Positions 1 through 5,661 of a stretch of 5,670 nt of DNA are shown in pieces. The position numbers and the translations under genes are program-made. The notes below the pieces were generated by a model, which was not told the origin of the DNA, ran no database searches, and saw only the letters and a list, made by a program, of their open reading frames with translations. The stretch comes from an uncultured Treponema sp. (GTDB taxonomy: Bacteria; Spirochaetota; Spirochaetia; Treponematales; Treponemataceae): positions 1 to 5,670 of the forward strand of contig CAJPOH010000079.1 in NCBI GenBank assembly GCA_905372205.1, given 5' to 3'. Each line of letters starts with the position of its first letter. The first letter of the stretch is position 1.

Positions 1-149
1 ATTAAGAAAAACCTAGCTAGACATGTTGTGTTTACATCTAGTTAGGGGAGTAGTGATTAAAGCTAGAAACTGACGGCATAGCCCCCACTCCTAAAGGAGG
101 AGTGGCGACGAGATGTAAACACAACATGTCTAGCTAGGTTTTTCTTAAT
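1..149. repeat. 149-bp palindromic element: perfect 39-bp inverted repeats around a 71-bp core
   Basis: Positions 1-39 are the exact reverse complement of positions 111-149, with no mismatch. The 71-bp core (40-110) is about half G+C, clearly richer than the AT-rich window, and carries its own hairpin. The outer edge is cut by the window start, so the arms may continue to the left. Position 150 is A, so a T just left of the window would extend the pairing. The element ends two bases from the stop codon of the 669-aa lipoprotein gene. Long perfect terminal repeats with a short non-coding core fit a MITE-like non-autonomous mobile element. An unusually long bidirectional terminator is the main alternative, since the arms end in a T-run (140-143). 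No target-site duplication can be checked because the left flank is missing. The repeat itself is certain; its nature is not. Confidence 0.9.
85..105. other. GC-rich hairpin inside the palindromic element
   Basis: CCACTCCT (85-92) pairs perfectly with AGGAGTGG (98-105) around the 5-nt loop AAAGG. It follows a run of five C (82-86). An AGCCCCCACTCC-type hairpin resembles, from memory, the right-end hairpin of IS200/IS605 (tnpB) elements. On the plus strand, positions 41-76 also read VRGVVIKARN followed by a stop, which would fit a tnpB tail. Both resemblances are weak and cannot be tested here. A simple structural stem in a terminator is equally possible. Confidence 0.6.
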
Positions 150-151
150 AC

Positions 152-2161
152 TTAAAAATTATCAACTTCTTCTATTTGTGCTTCTTTAATATCACTTTTG
201 CATTTCAAAAGCATTTGCTTTATGCCTTTCCCTTTCAATACCTTAAACTTTGCATTTTCTTTAATGCCCTTAAAAGCTAAACTTGAAATAACTTCAAGCT
301 CAGTAGATTTTATAGTAATATTTGCCAATGCAGAACACCCTTGAAACATACTCATGTTTATGGCCTCAAGTTTTGTTCCAAACACAATAGCTTCAAGCTT
401 CACACAGTTTTGGAATGCAAAACTTCCGCCTTCTTTTAACTCATCAGGCAAGGTTACTGTTTTGAGATTAGAACAATCGGCAAATGCATATTTTCCTATC
501 TCCACACAAGAACTAGGCACTACCACCGTTTCAAGCTTTTGTAAGTCCACAAAAGCAGAATTTGGAATCTTTTTAACCGTGTTAGCAATATTTGCATTTA
601 CTATACCTGCAGTTACAAAAATAATATTTATTTTTTGTTTATCGTAAATTATGCCACTTTCAGCAGAAAAATTAGGATGGTCAGCATCCACAGTAACATC
701 ATTCAAACTCGTGCAACCTGCAAATGCTCTTCCATTAATTTTTACTAGAGTTTTTGGGATATGGAATTTCTTTAATGCTGTACATCTCGTAAACGCTCCT
801 ATCTCAACTTCTTCCAACACAGAATCTTGCGGAAAAATAAGTTCTTGCAAACCTTTACAATCTATGAAAGCACTCGCACAAATCTTTTTAAGTGTCGCAG
901 GACATGTTACTTTGGTGATATCTTTGCAACCATTCAGAGCATCAGTTGCGATCTCTGTTATATTATCAGGAAGCTTCACATCCCCCATAGGAGCATCACC
1001 TTCATATCCTAAAAGCACGCCATCTTTGATTTTCCATTTGAGTTTTAAGCTTGCAAAGCTCACCTTTACATCTGAATTAGCTACAACTTCCAAAGTTGCT
1101 GTAGTGTTGGGATCTCCTTCTTCAACTGCAGTTCCTGTCCATTCATTCACCTTAAAACCATCATCTGGAATTGCCGTAAATGTGATTTTCTTCCCTCGTG
1201 GCACATTTGTAATTGGAGAGTTTTCAGTTTCTGCCATTCCTTCAAGCTGTGCTTTAATTTTTCCACCTTCACCTTCAACACCAAAAGAAACAGTGTAGCC
1301 TAAAGCTTTCTCCCTAAATGTTACTTTCACTACCAAATCCTGCATAACTTTCATGGTAAGTGTTTTATCTCCATTATTCCCACCAGCAACTTTCGTCTCC
1401 CCTGTAATGGTCCAAGCGTTCACCTCGTGTTTTGCATCACTAGGAATTGCGGTAAAAACTACAACAGTATTATAGTCAAAACTTTCATTAGAAGTTATTC
1501 TTGCACCTCCGACCTTTGCTTCTATCTTACCACCATCACCTTCCACAGCAAACTTTATAGTATGTTTTTTGAGTTCAAAGATTACCTTAACATCAACATT
1601 GGAGTTAACTAACACAGCCATTGTAGTATCTTCTTGATTTCCACCAGAGCTTTTAGTTCCACCTTCAAGTTTCCACTCTTTCACTCTATAGCCAGCATCT
1701 GGTGTGGCTGTAAAAACAACAGAACCACTTACTTCAGTATCACCATTATTTATAGGCACGGCACCTTGCATGGCACTAAGAGTGCCATGCCCACCTTCCA
1801 CACCATAACTAACTTTATATTTTCTAGCTTTTAATTTGACAGAAACAGTCGCTTCGCACGTTACAACTAGGTTAGCCTTATTAGAATTATCTTTATCTTG
1901 CGTTGCAACTTTCCATGCATCCACAACGTGTCCTGCACTTGGAGTAACTACAAAAGTAAGCACTTCATTTTCTTTTGCCATTTGTCCACTTGTAAAAGTA
2001 GAACCGTCTTTCTTTTTCGCGGAGAGAGTTCCAAATTGTGGATTTTCGAATGTAATCTTAAAACTTTTGCTTTCGTCCTCACCAGCGTTATGCCTCTGTC
2101 TACATCCGAACAAACCTAAAAGAGTAAGTGAAAAGATAACTAATTTAATTATTTTCTTCAT
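152..2161 (-). CDS. Lipoprotein with four InlB-type B-repeats and a BspA-like leucine-rich repeat domain (669 aa)
   Basis: This is a predicted surface or periplasmic lipoprotein, probably a binding protein or adhesin; no ligand can be named. Residues 1-20 form a lipoprotein signal peptide: K2, K3 and K6, a hydrophobic core, and lipobox L17-F-G-C20. Residues 35-370 hold four tandem divergent InlB B-repeat units of about 80-90 residues (roughly 35-112, 115-197, 200-283, 288-370), each with an FTA.P..G...V..W core; the tryptophans are W83, W163, W250 and W341. Residues 378-640 are BspA-type LRRs (LRR_5) with recurrent AF..C..L steps, interrupted by an island around 491-515 typical of the family. 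The C-terminal cap (639-669) resembles that of the 635-aa protein in this window. Related known proteins are T. denticola LrrA and Tannerella BspA, by architecture only. The start is set by AAGGAGGA seven bases upstream (2168-2175). It lies 37 bp after the SUMF1-domain gene, so it is probably the second gene of that operon. Confidence 0.93.
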   Translation of the reverse strand: MKKIIKLVIFSLTLLGLFGCRQRHNAGEDESKSFKITFENPQFGTLSAKKKDGSTFTSGQMAKENEVLTFVVTPSAGHVVDAWKVATQDKDNSNKANLVVTCEATVSVKLKARKYKVSYGVEGGHGTLSAMQGAVPINNGDTEVSGSVVFTATPDAGYRVKEWKLEGGTKSSGGNQEDTTMAVLVNSNVDVKVIFELKKHTIKFAVEGDGGKIEAKVGGARITSNESFDYNTVVVFTAIPSDAKHEVNAWTITGETKVAGGNNGDKTLTMKVMQDLVVKVTFREKALGYTVSFGVEGEGGKIKAQLEGMAETENSPITNVPRGKKITFTAIPDDGFKVNEWTGTAVEEGDPNTTATLEVVANSDVKVSFASLKLKWKIKDGVLLGYEGDAPMGDVKLPDNITEIATDALNGCKDITKVTCPATLKKICASAFIDCKGLQELIFPQDSVLEEVEIGAFTRCTALKKFHIPKTLVKINGRAFAGCTSLNDVTVDADHPNFSAESGIIYDKQKINIIFVTAGIVNANIANTVKKIPNSAFVDLQKLETVVVPSSCVEIGKYAFADCSNLKTVTLPDELKEGGSFAFQNCVKLEAIVFGTKLEAINMSMFQGCSALANITIKSTELEVISSLAFKGIKENAKFKVLKGKGIKQMLLKCKSDIKEAQIEEVDNF
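242..1030 (-). repeat. Coding region for the BspA-like LRR domain
   Basis: This codes for residues 378-640 of the 669-aa lipoprotein. The domain opens with an LLGYEGDAP.GDVKLPDNITEI entry segment. The repeats follow the BspA pattern L..v.lP..l..I...AF..C, with AF or a variant at 430-431, 456-457, 479-480, 536-537, 559-560, 581-582 and 629-630. Such domains form a curved beta solenoid that presents a protein-binding face. Confidence 0.85.
1052..2059 (-). repeat. Coding region for four tandem B-repeat units
   Basis: This codes for residues 35-370 of the 669-aa lipoprotein. The units share G..G.(L/I).A near their start, then FTA.P.(A/D)G or a variant, a V(K/N)(E/A)W segment, and a V.V.F end. 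Units 3 and 4 are closest at their starts (VEGDGGKIEA and VEGEGGKIKA). Units 2 and 3 share a GGN loop before the last strand. Unit 1 is the most divergent and lacks that loop. Known B-repeats are small beta-rich extracellular stalk or binding modules. Confidence 0.85.
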
Positions 2162-2167
2162 AACATG

Positions 2168-2175
2168 TCCTCCTT
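2168..2175 (-). promoter_or_regulatory. Strong Shine-Dalgarno of the 669-aa lipoprotein gene
   Basis: On the minus strand AAGGAGGA ends six bases before the ATG at 2159-2161. It is near-perfect and fixes the start. It contrasts with the upstream operon partner, which has no comparable site, so the second gene may be translated more efficiently than the first. Confidence 0.88.
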
Positions 2176-2198
2176 AAAAAACAGGCTTAATAACATTT

Positions 2199-3392
2199 TT
2201 ATTTCTTTCTCATTATTCTAAAACCTGCAAACCAGATTCGATGACCAGGTGAAATATTTATAATATGTGTTACAGTTGCACTATCAAACTCAATACCAGC
2301 TCCGCCTCCTCTTGCAATCTTCAGGTCTCCAGTTTTCGGTCCTGTGGGATTTATCGAAGGAGTTGTAGGTATATTTTCTTGATACCAATCCCAACATCTT
2401 TCCACAACATTTCCCGACATATCATATAAGCCATAACCATTAGGCAACTTCTTTGCAACTTCGTGAGTGGTGTGTCCTGAATTAGTATCTATCCAAGCGT
2501 AGTCTCCAACTTTTTTTTCGTCTGACGTACCTGCCCAATACTCATCCTTTGCACCTCCGCGTGCTGCCCACTCCCATTCGTTGCTAGTTGGAAGCCTAAA
2601 ACCATTCCTACTCCAATTCGGATGTGGCTCTATAAGTTCTTTCGCATCTTCTATTGTGTAGATATTTTGTAATTCTGGATCGCTATAATACACACAATAA
2701 GAGTCTCCTAAACCGGGCATCATTTGGGTAAGACGATTACAAAAAGCAATGCAATCAGTCCATGTAACATATTCAACAGGTTTTTTCTCTGTATTCTCAC
2801 CTTCTATTTCATCTTTGCATATTGATGGGTTTATCCCCATTACTTTTTCATAAAGTTCTTGCGTAACTTCAGTTTCACCCATAGCGAATGCATCAAGTGT
2901 CACTTTGTGAGCCTTATTGTCTGATTCTTCTGCTTCATTTCCTAACACTTCATCCTTTGCTTCAGGAATATCTTTCATTTTGAAGATAATACCATCCAAA
3001 ACCCAGTTTCCTGTTGTAGCATCAAACCCATCTTGTAATAGGCATTTCACGCTACATGTTATCGTAATATCACTAGTTACTTTCACTGTGCAAGTTCTCT
3101 CTTCTTTATTACCACCTTGTGTGAGAGTATTTCCTTCTATACACCACTGATCAGCTTCATAATTTTTTTGAGGATGCAAAGTGAACACCAAAATACTATT
3201 AACTTTTACAGTTGAACCATTTAGTACATCCTTTTCCCCCATTTTGCAAGAAATATCTGCGTGATTAGGAGAAAAGTAGTTCACCTTATACTCAATTATT
3301 TCCTCATCTTTAATGTCAGTATTTTGTTTACAGCCTACAAAAATCAAAAGCATAAACAAAAAAGATGATATCATCAAAATAATATTTTTCAT
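2199..3392 (-). CDS. SUMF1/formylglycine-generating-enzyme-fold lipoprotein with one N-terminal B-repeat (397 aa)
   Basis: This is a predicted lipid-anchored protein whose C-terminal two-thirds adopts the SUMF1 (C-type-lectin-like) fold. The signal peptide ends in lipobox F18-V-G-C21. Residues 35-116 are one B-repeat with W83 and a GGNKEE loop. Residues 129-394 are SUMF1: MGETEVTQ (171-178), PVEYVTW (205-211), GFRLPTSNEWEWAARGG (264-280), GYGLYDMSGNVVER (319-332), DWY (335-337), RGGG (361-364) and GFRI (390-393). The usual GNVWEW is changed to GNVVER. The C-terminal active-site region has no cysteine, so formylglycine-generating activity is unlikely and a binding role is more plausible. The fold and layout recall TvpA, the T. 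denticola lipoprotein diversified by a retroelement. It has its own promoter 24 bp upstream and precedes the 669-aa lipoprotein gene by 37 bp. No good ribosome binding site supports M1; M7 is an alternative start that keeps the signal peptide. Confidence 0.92.
   Translation of the reverse strand: MKNIILMISSFLFMLLIFVGCKQNTDIKDEEIIEYKVNYFSPNHADISCKMGEKDVLNGSTVKVNSILVFTLHPQKNYEADQWCIEGNTLTQGGNKEERTCTVKVTSDITITCSVKCLLQDGFDATTGNWVLDGIIFKMKDIPEAKDEVLGNEAEESDNKAHKVTLDAFAMGETEVTQELYEKVMGINPSICKDEIEGENTEKKPVEYVTWTDCIAFCNRLTQMMPGLGDSYCVYYSDPELQNIYTIEDAKELIEPHPNWSRNGFRLPTSNEWEWAARGGAKDEYWAGTSDEKKVGDYAWIDTNSGHTTHEVAKKLPNGYGLYDMSGNVVERCWDWYQENIPTTPSINPTGPKTGDLKIARGGGAGIEFDSATVTHIINISPGHRIWFAGFRIMRKK
2214..2312 (-). 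other. C-terminal segment in the position of a TvpA-type variable region
   Basis: Residues 361-393 run from RGGG to GFRI. In SUMF1-family proteins this stretch normally reads RGGSW, then a C-R-V-S-x-R-like core, a proline, and GFR. Here the flanks, the V374 and P382 positions and the R385 position are kept, while the intervening residues are atypical (GIEFDS, THIINIS, GH, IWF). Thirteen of these non-anchor codons end in T or C (GGT, ATT, TTT, GAT, AGT, CAT, ATT, AAT, ATT, GGT, CAT, ATC, TTT). That is what adenine mutagenesis of AAY template codons by a diversity-generating retroelement would give. TGG (W387) and ATA (I378) do not fit an AAY origin. The segment alone cannot prove it, and ordinary divergence would look similar. 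Confidence 0.35.
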
Positions 3393-3415
3393 ATAAAATA
3401 TCTTATATAAATCCT

Positions 3416-3445
3416 ATTATCAACTATATAATCTTTAATTGTCAA
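3416..3445 (-). promoter_or_regulatory. Predicted sigma70 promoter of the SUMF1-protein/LRR-protein operon
   Basis: On the minus strand a perfect -35 TTGACA (3440-3445) is followed, 18 bases on, by GATAAT (3416-3421), five of six matches to TATAAT. TGATAA at a 17-base spacing is an alternative register. Transcription would start near 3409, giving a leader of only about 16 nt. It lies downstream of the predicted terminator of the preceding gene, which supports a separate transcription unit. Confidence 0.72.
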
Positions 3446-3605
3446 GAACTTTTTTGTGTAATACAGGGATTCCGCATTATAAATATTGTTAGATACTTTC
3501 TCTTTAACTGATCCTAGTCAGGAACCTTGCTTTATGTACAAAAACACTACAAGGATGAGGAATATTGCCATAAATTTCAGTTAGCACTTTTTGCATTTTT
3601 TTTAC

Positions 3606-3646
3606 AAACTTCACTTTCCTTTTTCATCAAAAGGAAAGCGAAGTTT
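3606..3646 (-). terminator. Predicted terminator hairpin after the 635-aa lipoprotein gene
   Basis: Arms 3606-3623 and 3629-3646 are 18 bases each and pair throughout around a 5-nt loop. The single imperfect position (3613/3639) is a G-U pair in the minus-strand RNA but an A-C mismatch in plus-strand RNA, which favours function on the minus strand. The 3' arm ends in GUUU within the stem and no long U-run follows, so it is not a textbook intrinsic terminator. It could also protect the 3' end of the mRNA. Confidence 0.65.
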
Positions 3647-3689
3647 TCTACCAGATATCTATGACAAATAATTTCTATTGCATGCTAGT

Positions 3690-5597
3690 TTAATTATATA
3701 TTTCAATTCTATCTTCTGGATATCCTGAATCTTTCACCAATTGCTTAATTGTTTCATTTGGAACAAGCACTTTTTTGCAAATATAATCATAGCTCTCGCC
3801 AAAAGCATCTTCCCTTATTCCTTTTATATTTTTACCAAGCTTAACTTCAGCATTTTTGCAATTCACAATGCACCGTTTATCAATTTTCTCTAATGCAGTG
3901 CAACCTGATAAGTCTACATTTTTAAGACTGCTGTTTTCACAAAAATGAACTTTCTTGAGCTTTTTGTATGGTGATAAATCAATGCTGGTAATACTGCTTC
4001 CAGAACAGATATCAATATTAGTCAATTCAGTACATCCCGTTAAATTCACACTGTCAATAAAGCCACAGAGGCGGAAATCAACGCTACTTAGCTTTGGACA
4101 TGAAGATAAATCAATACTTCGTATAGAAGCCCCGGTAATACTAATAGAAATCAAATTATTACACCCTGTTAGATTTATAGTTCCAAACCCATATCCTCCA
4201 TAAAGTTGAAGATCCGTCAATTCAGTACATCCTTTTAAATTTAAACTTTTGAATCTTCTGCAATCCCTATCACCAAATTGGAATCTTTTTAATTTACTAC
4301 AGTCTGTAAAATTCAGTGACTCTAATTTAGTACAAGACATAAAAGCATCAGTACTAATAGTTTCTAAATTCTTACACCCTGTAAAATCTACAGACACTAA
4401 TTCAGTACAATATAAAAAACCTCTTTTATTATCTCCTGCGAAAGGGTCATAGACAAATGGAACATAATTTAGTCTTATAGTCTTTGTTGGAATTATTATC
4501 TTACCTCTAGGCTTTTCGCCATTGCAACCATAAATCACATTCTTGTGTTTGCCACCCCAATTAAATTTTATATAATTTGAGCGAGGGTACACTTTCATGC
4601 CATCTTCCACTGGGCTATCATCTTTTATCTCTTCACCTTCATAGTTTTCACGCCTAAAGTCATATATCCCATAGTCCCCGCTCGTCCAAATAGGTTTTAG
4701 AGAAATCTTTTCTTCTAAGCTTGCTCTCACATCACCAAAAGTTTTTGCTTTTTCAAGAAGAAAACTAACTTGGCTTTCTTTCACCTCAAGCCTCTCATCC
4801 CCTTCTATTATGTTAATCCTAACTACTTTTCCCCACTGTGCAACATATTCTTTTTTGTCCTCATCAAGCAAAAAAGTTTTAGGTAATTCAGGTGTAAAGC
4901 CACCAAAAGCAAAGTTTTCTTTTGTTGGGTTTTCCACATTTACGCTTGCCCCAAACTTACCTTCTAAAACATTTTTACCATCTTCATTTTTTAATTCTGT
5001 TGTAGTTTTGCCTCCCTGTAGATCAAGAATTAGAGAAATAATATTCCTTTTATAGAGCACTTTAATTACTGTTGAGCCATCGGCTTTCACTTTTTCTTGG
5101 GTGATAGCTTGGGCAGTAAAACCTTTGTATTCTTTTGCCACTGCTTCACTATCTCTTCCAGCTTCCCCCCTCTCTGTTTCTGTTTCTAACTTTGTGTAGT
5201 TCTCATCTATTATGTTTTCTTGCCAATGTTCCACTAAATACGTTGTATTTATAACTTTAGAAACACTCCATACAGTCTCATTTTTTTCAAAGATTTTAGA
5301 ATCTTTAATTACTTCGCCTTTTGCATCATTAAGTCTCCACTCTTTTATTTCTTTATTTTCTTTTACTGTGATTGTTGCTTCTGCAATTTTTTTAATATCT
5401 TTCCATGCAAAACCCTTTTGAATCTTGACTATGTTTAGCTTGTTAATTATGCAATTTGAATCACCTTTAATCGTAATAGAAATAACTTCATCTGATAAAT
5501 TCGTTTGCTTACACGAAATTGCAAAAATTACTAGCAATAAACACAATAAGCTACGAACTCCCCTAGCCCACACCATACTTTTATCTAATATTTTCAT
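3690..5597 (-). CDS. Lipoprotein with treponemal/InlB-like N-terminal modules and a 22-residue LRR solenoid (635 aa)
   Basis: This is a predicted surface or periplasmic lipoprotein, probably a binding protein; ligand unknown. The signal peptide has an unusually long charged start (residues 1-15), a hydrophobic core (L17-I27) and lipobox A26-I-S-C29. Modules in order are: a 36-115 domain with ..W..IK..A and IKEWRLNDAKGEVI; a 119-185 module (YLVEHWQE, GFTAQAITQ, DGSTVIKVLYKRN); an InlB B-repeat-like module at 187-257 (LDLQGGKT, AFGGFTPELPKTF, YVAQWG); a linker domain at 258-360; the PRGKIIIPTK entry to the LRRs (363-372); and LRRs to about residue 580. The C-terminal cap is VLVPNETIKQLV (610-621). 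The start is fixed by GAGGAG six bases upstream. M8 would also leave a signal peptide but has no ribosome binding site. It is probably transcribed alone, since a hairpin and a new promoter follow. Confidence 0.92.
   Translation of the reverse strand: MKILDKSMVWARGVRSLLCLLLVIFAISCKQTNLSDEVISITIKGDSNCIINKLNIVKIQKGFAWKDIKKIAEATITVKENKEIKEWRLNDAKGEVIKDSKIFEKNETVWSVSKVINTTYLVEHWQENIIDENYTKLETETERGEAGRDSEAVAKEYKGFTAQAITQEKVKADGSTVIKVLYKRNIISLILDLQGGKTTTELKNEDGKNVLEGKFGASVNVENPTKENFAFGGFTPELPKTFLLDEDKKEYVAQWGKVVRINIIEGDERLEVKESQVSFLLEKAKTFGDVRASLEEKISLKPIWTSGDYGIYDFRRENYEGEEIKDDSPVEDGMKVYPRSNYIKFNWGGKHKNVIYGCNGEKPRGKIIIPTKTIRLNYVPFVYDPFAGDNKRGFLYCTELVSVDFTGCKNLETISTDAFMSCTKLESLNFTDCSKLKRFQFGDRDCRRFKSLNLKGCTELTDLQLYGGYGFGTINLTGCNNLISISITGASIRSIDLSSCPKLSSVDFRLCGFIDSVNLTGCTELTNIDICSGSSITSIDLSPYKKLKKVHFCENSSLKNVDLSGCTALEKIDKRCIVNCKNAEVKLGKNIKGIREDAFGESYDYICKKVLVPNETIKQLVKDSGYPEDRIEIYN
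4021..4037. repeat. 17-bp direct repeat within LRR codons, copy 1
   Basis: GTCAATTCAGTACATCC occurs here and identically at 4216-4232, 195 bp away (65 codons, about three LRR units, same frame). It encodes the GCTELT step on the minus strand. It is a nucleotide trace of LRR unit duplication and a likely site for recombination between units. Confidence 0.9.
4216..4232. repeat. 17-bp direct repeat within LRR codons, copy 2
   Basis: Identical to 4021-4037 and in the same reading frame, encoding the GCTELT of the third LRR unit. The following bases (TTTAAATTTAAACT here, GTTAAATTCACACT there) are also alike, so the duplication was longer than the perfect 17 bp. Confidence 0.9.
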
Positions 5598-5603
5598 AAT
5601 AAA

Positions 5604-5609
5604 CTCCTC
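5604..5609 (-). promoter_or_regulatory. Shine-Dalgarno of the 635-aa lipoprotein gene
   Basis: GAGGAG on the minus strand lies six bases before the ATG at 5595-5597. It decides for the first methionine over M8, which has no such site. Confidence 0.85.
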
Positions 5610-5628
5610 ATCTTTTGTTGAACATATA

Positions 5629-5661
5629 CATCTAAAAAAACTTTGTTAGTTTTTTTAGATG
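5629..5661. terminator. AT-rich 14-bp hairpin upstream of the 635-aa lipoprotein gene
   Basis: CATCTAAAAAAACT (5629-5642) pairs perfectly with AGTTTTTTTAGATG (5648-5661) around a TTGTT loop. After a 2-nt bulge, a further 6 bp pair (CATATA 5623-5628 with TATATG 5664-5669). The stem contains A7/T7 tracts. It could terminate a leftward transcript from an upstream gene outside the window, or sit in the leader or promoter of the gene that follows. Its distance to the Shine-Dalgarno is about 20 bp. No confident promoter is visible before the window ends. Confidence 0.6.

Larger units (their letters stand above)
3393..3689. other. 297-bp intergenic region between the two transcription units
   Basis: Reading leftwards, this gap holds a terminator-like hairpin after the 635-aa lipoprotein gene and a sigma70-type promoter before the 397-aa gene. 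Between them (about 3446-3600) I see no clear RNA gene, riboswitch or convincing coding sequence. A 30-codon minus-strand ORF (3504-3596) has no supporting ribosome binding site. A short imperfect dyad around 3509-3522 (CTGATCCTAGTCAG, 4-bp arms) is too small to interpret. Confidence 0.7.
3858..4409 (-). repeat. Coding region for about eight 22-residue LRRs with a conserved cysteine column
   Basis: This codes for residues 397-580 of the 635-aa lipoprotein. Repeat starts fall near 401, 424, 449, 471, 492, 514, 536 and 558. The consensus is (L/I)xS(V/I)(D/N)(L/F)(T/S)GC(T/x)xLxx(I/V). Successive units put a cysteine in the same column: C408, C433, C457, C479, C500, C521 and C565; the seventh unit has Y544-K in its place. 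The regular 21-22-residue period of the later units shows tandem duplication. Confidence 0.88.

Noticed and set aside
1..149. Integron attC site (T. denticola carries a chromosomal integron)
   Set aside because: GTTAGGG at 41-47 does not fit the GTTRRRY core and no matching RYYYAAC partner lies at the other end. The long perfect arms are also unlike imperfect attC stems.
1..149. Invertible promoter or phase-variation switch flanked by inverted repeats
   Set aside because: The 71-bp core shows no convincing promoter, no recombinase gene is present, and the element lies downstream of the only adjacent gene in the window.
651..1298. A 215-codon plus-strand ORF opposite the 669-aa lipoprotein gene
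   Set aside because: It is antisense to strongly supported B-repeat and LRR coding sequence and has no ribosome binding site or recognisable domain. The other plus-strand ORFs are also shadows of the three genes.
3504..3596. A 30-codon minus-strand ORF (begins MQKVLTEIYGNIP) between the two transcription units
   Set aside because: No Shine-Dalgarno precedes it, it starts just after the hairpin of the previous gene, and length alone is not significant in AT-rich sequence. It could be a gene remnant, but I could not recognise a parent protein.
3447..3600. Riboswitch, tRNA or small-RNA gene in the intergenic region
   Set aside because: I saw no cloverleaf, T-box or riboswitch core, and only very short dyads outside the terminator-like hairpin.
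3858..4409. CRISPR-like array suggested by regularly spaced similar sequences
   Set aside because: The repeats are in-frame LRR codons with degenerate copies, not identical repeats with unique spacers.
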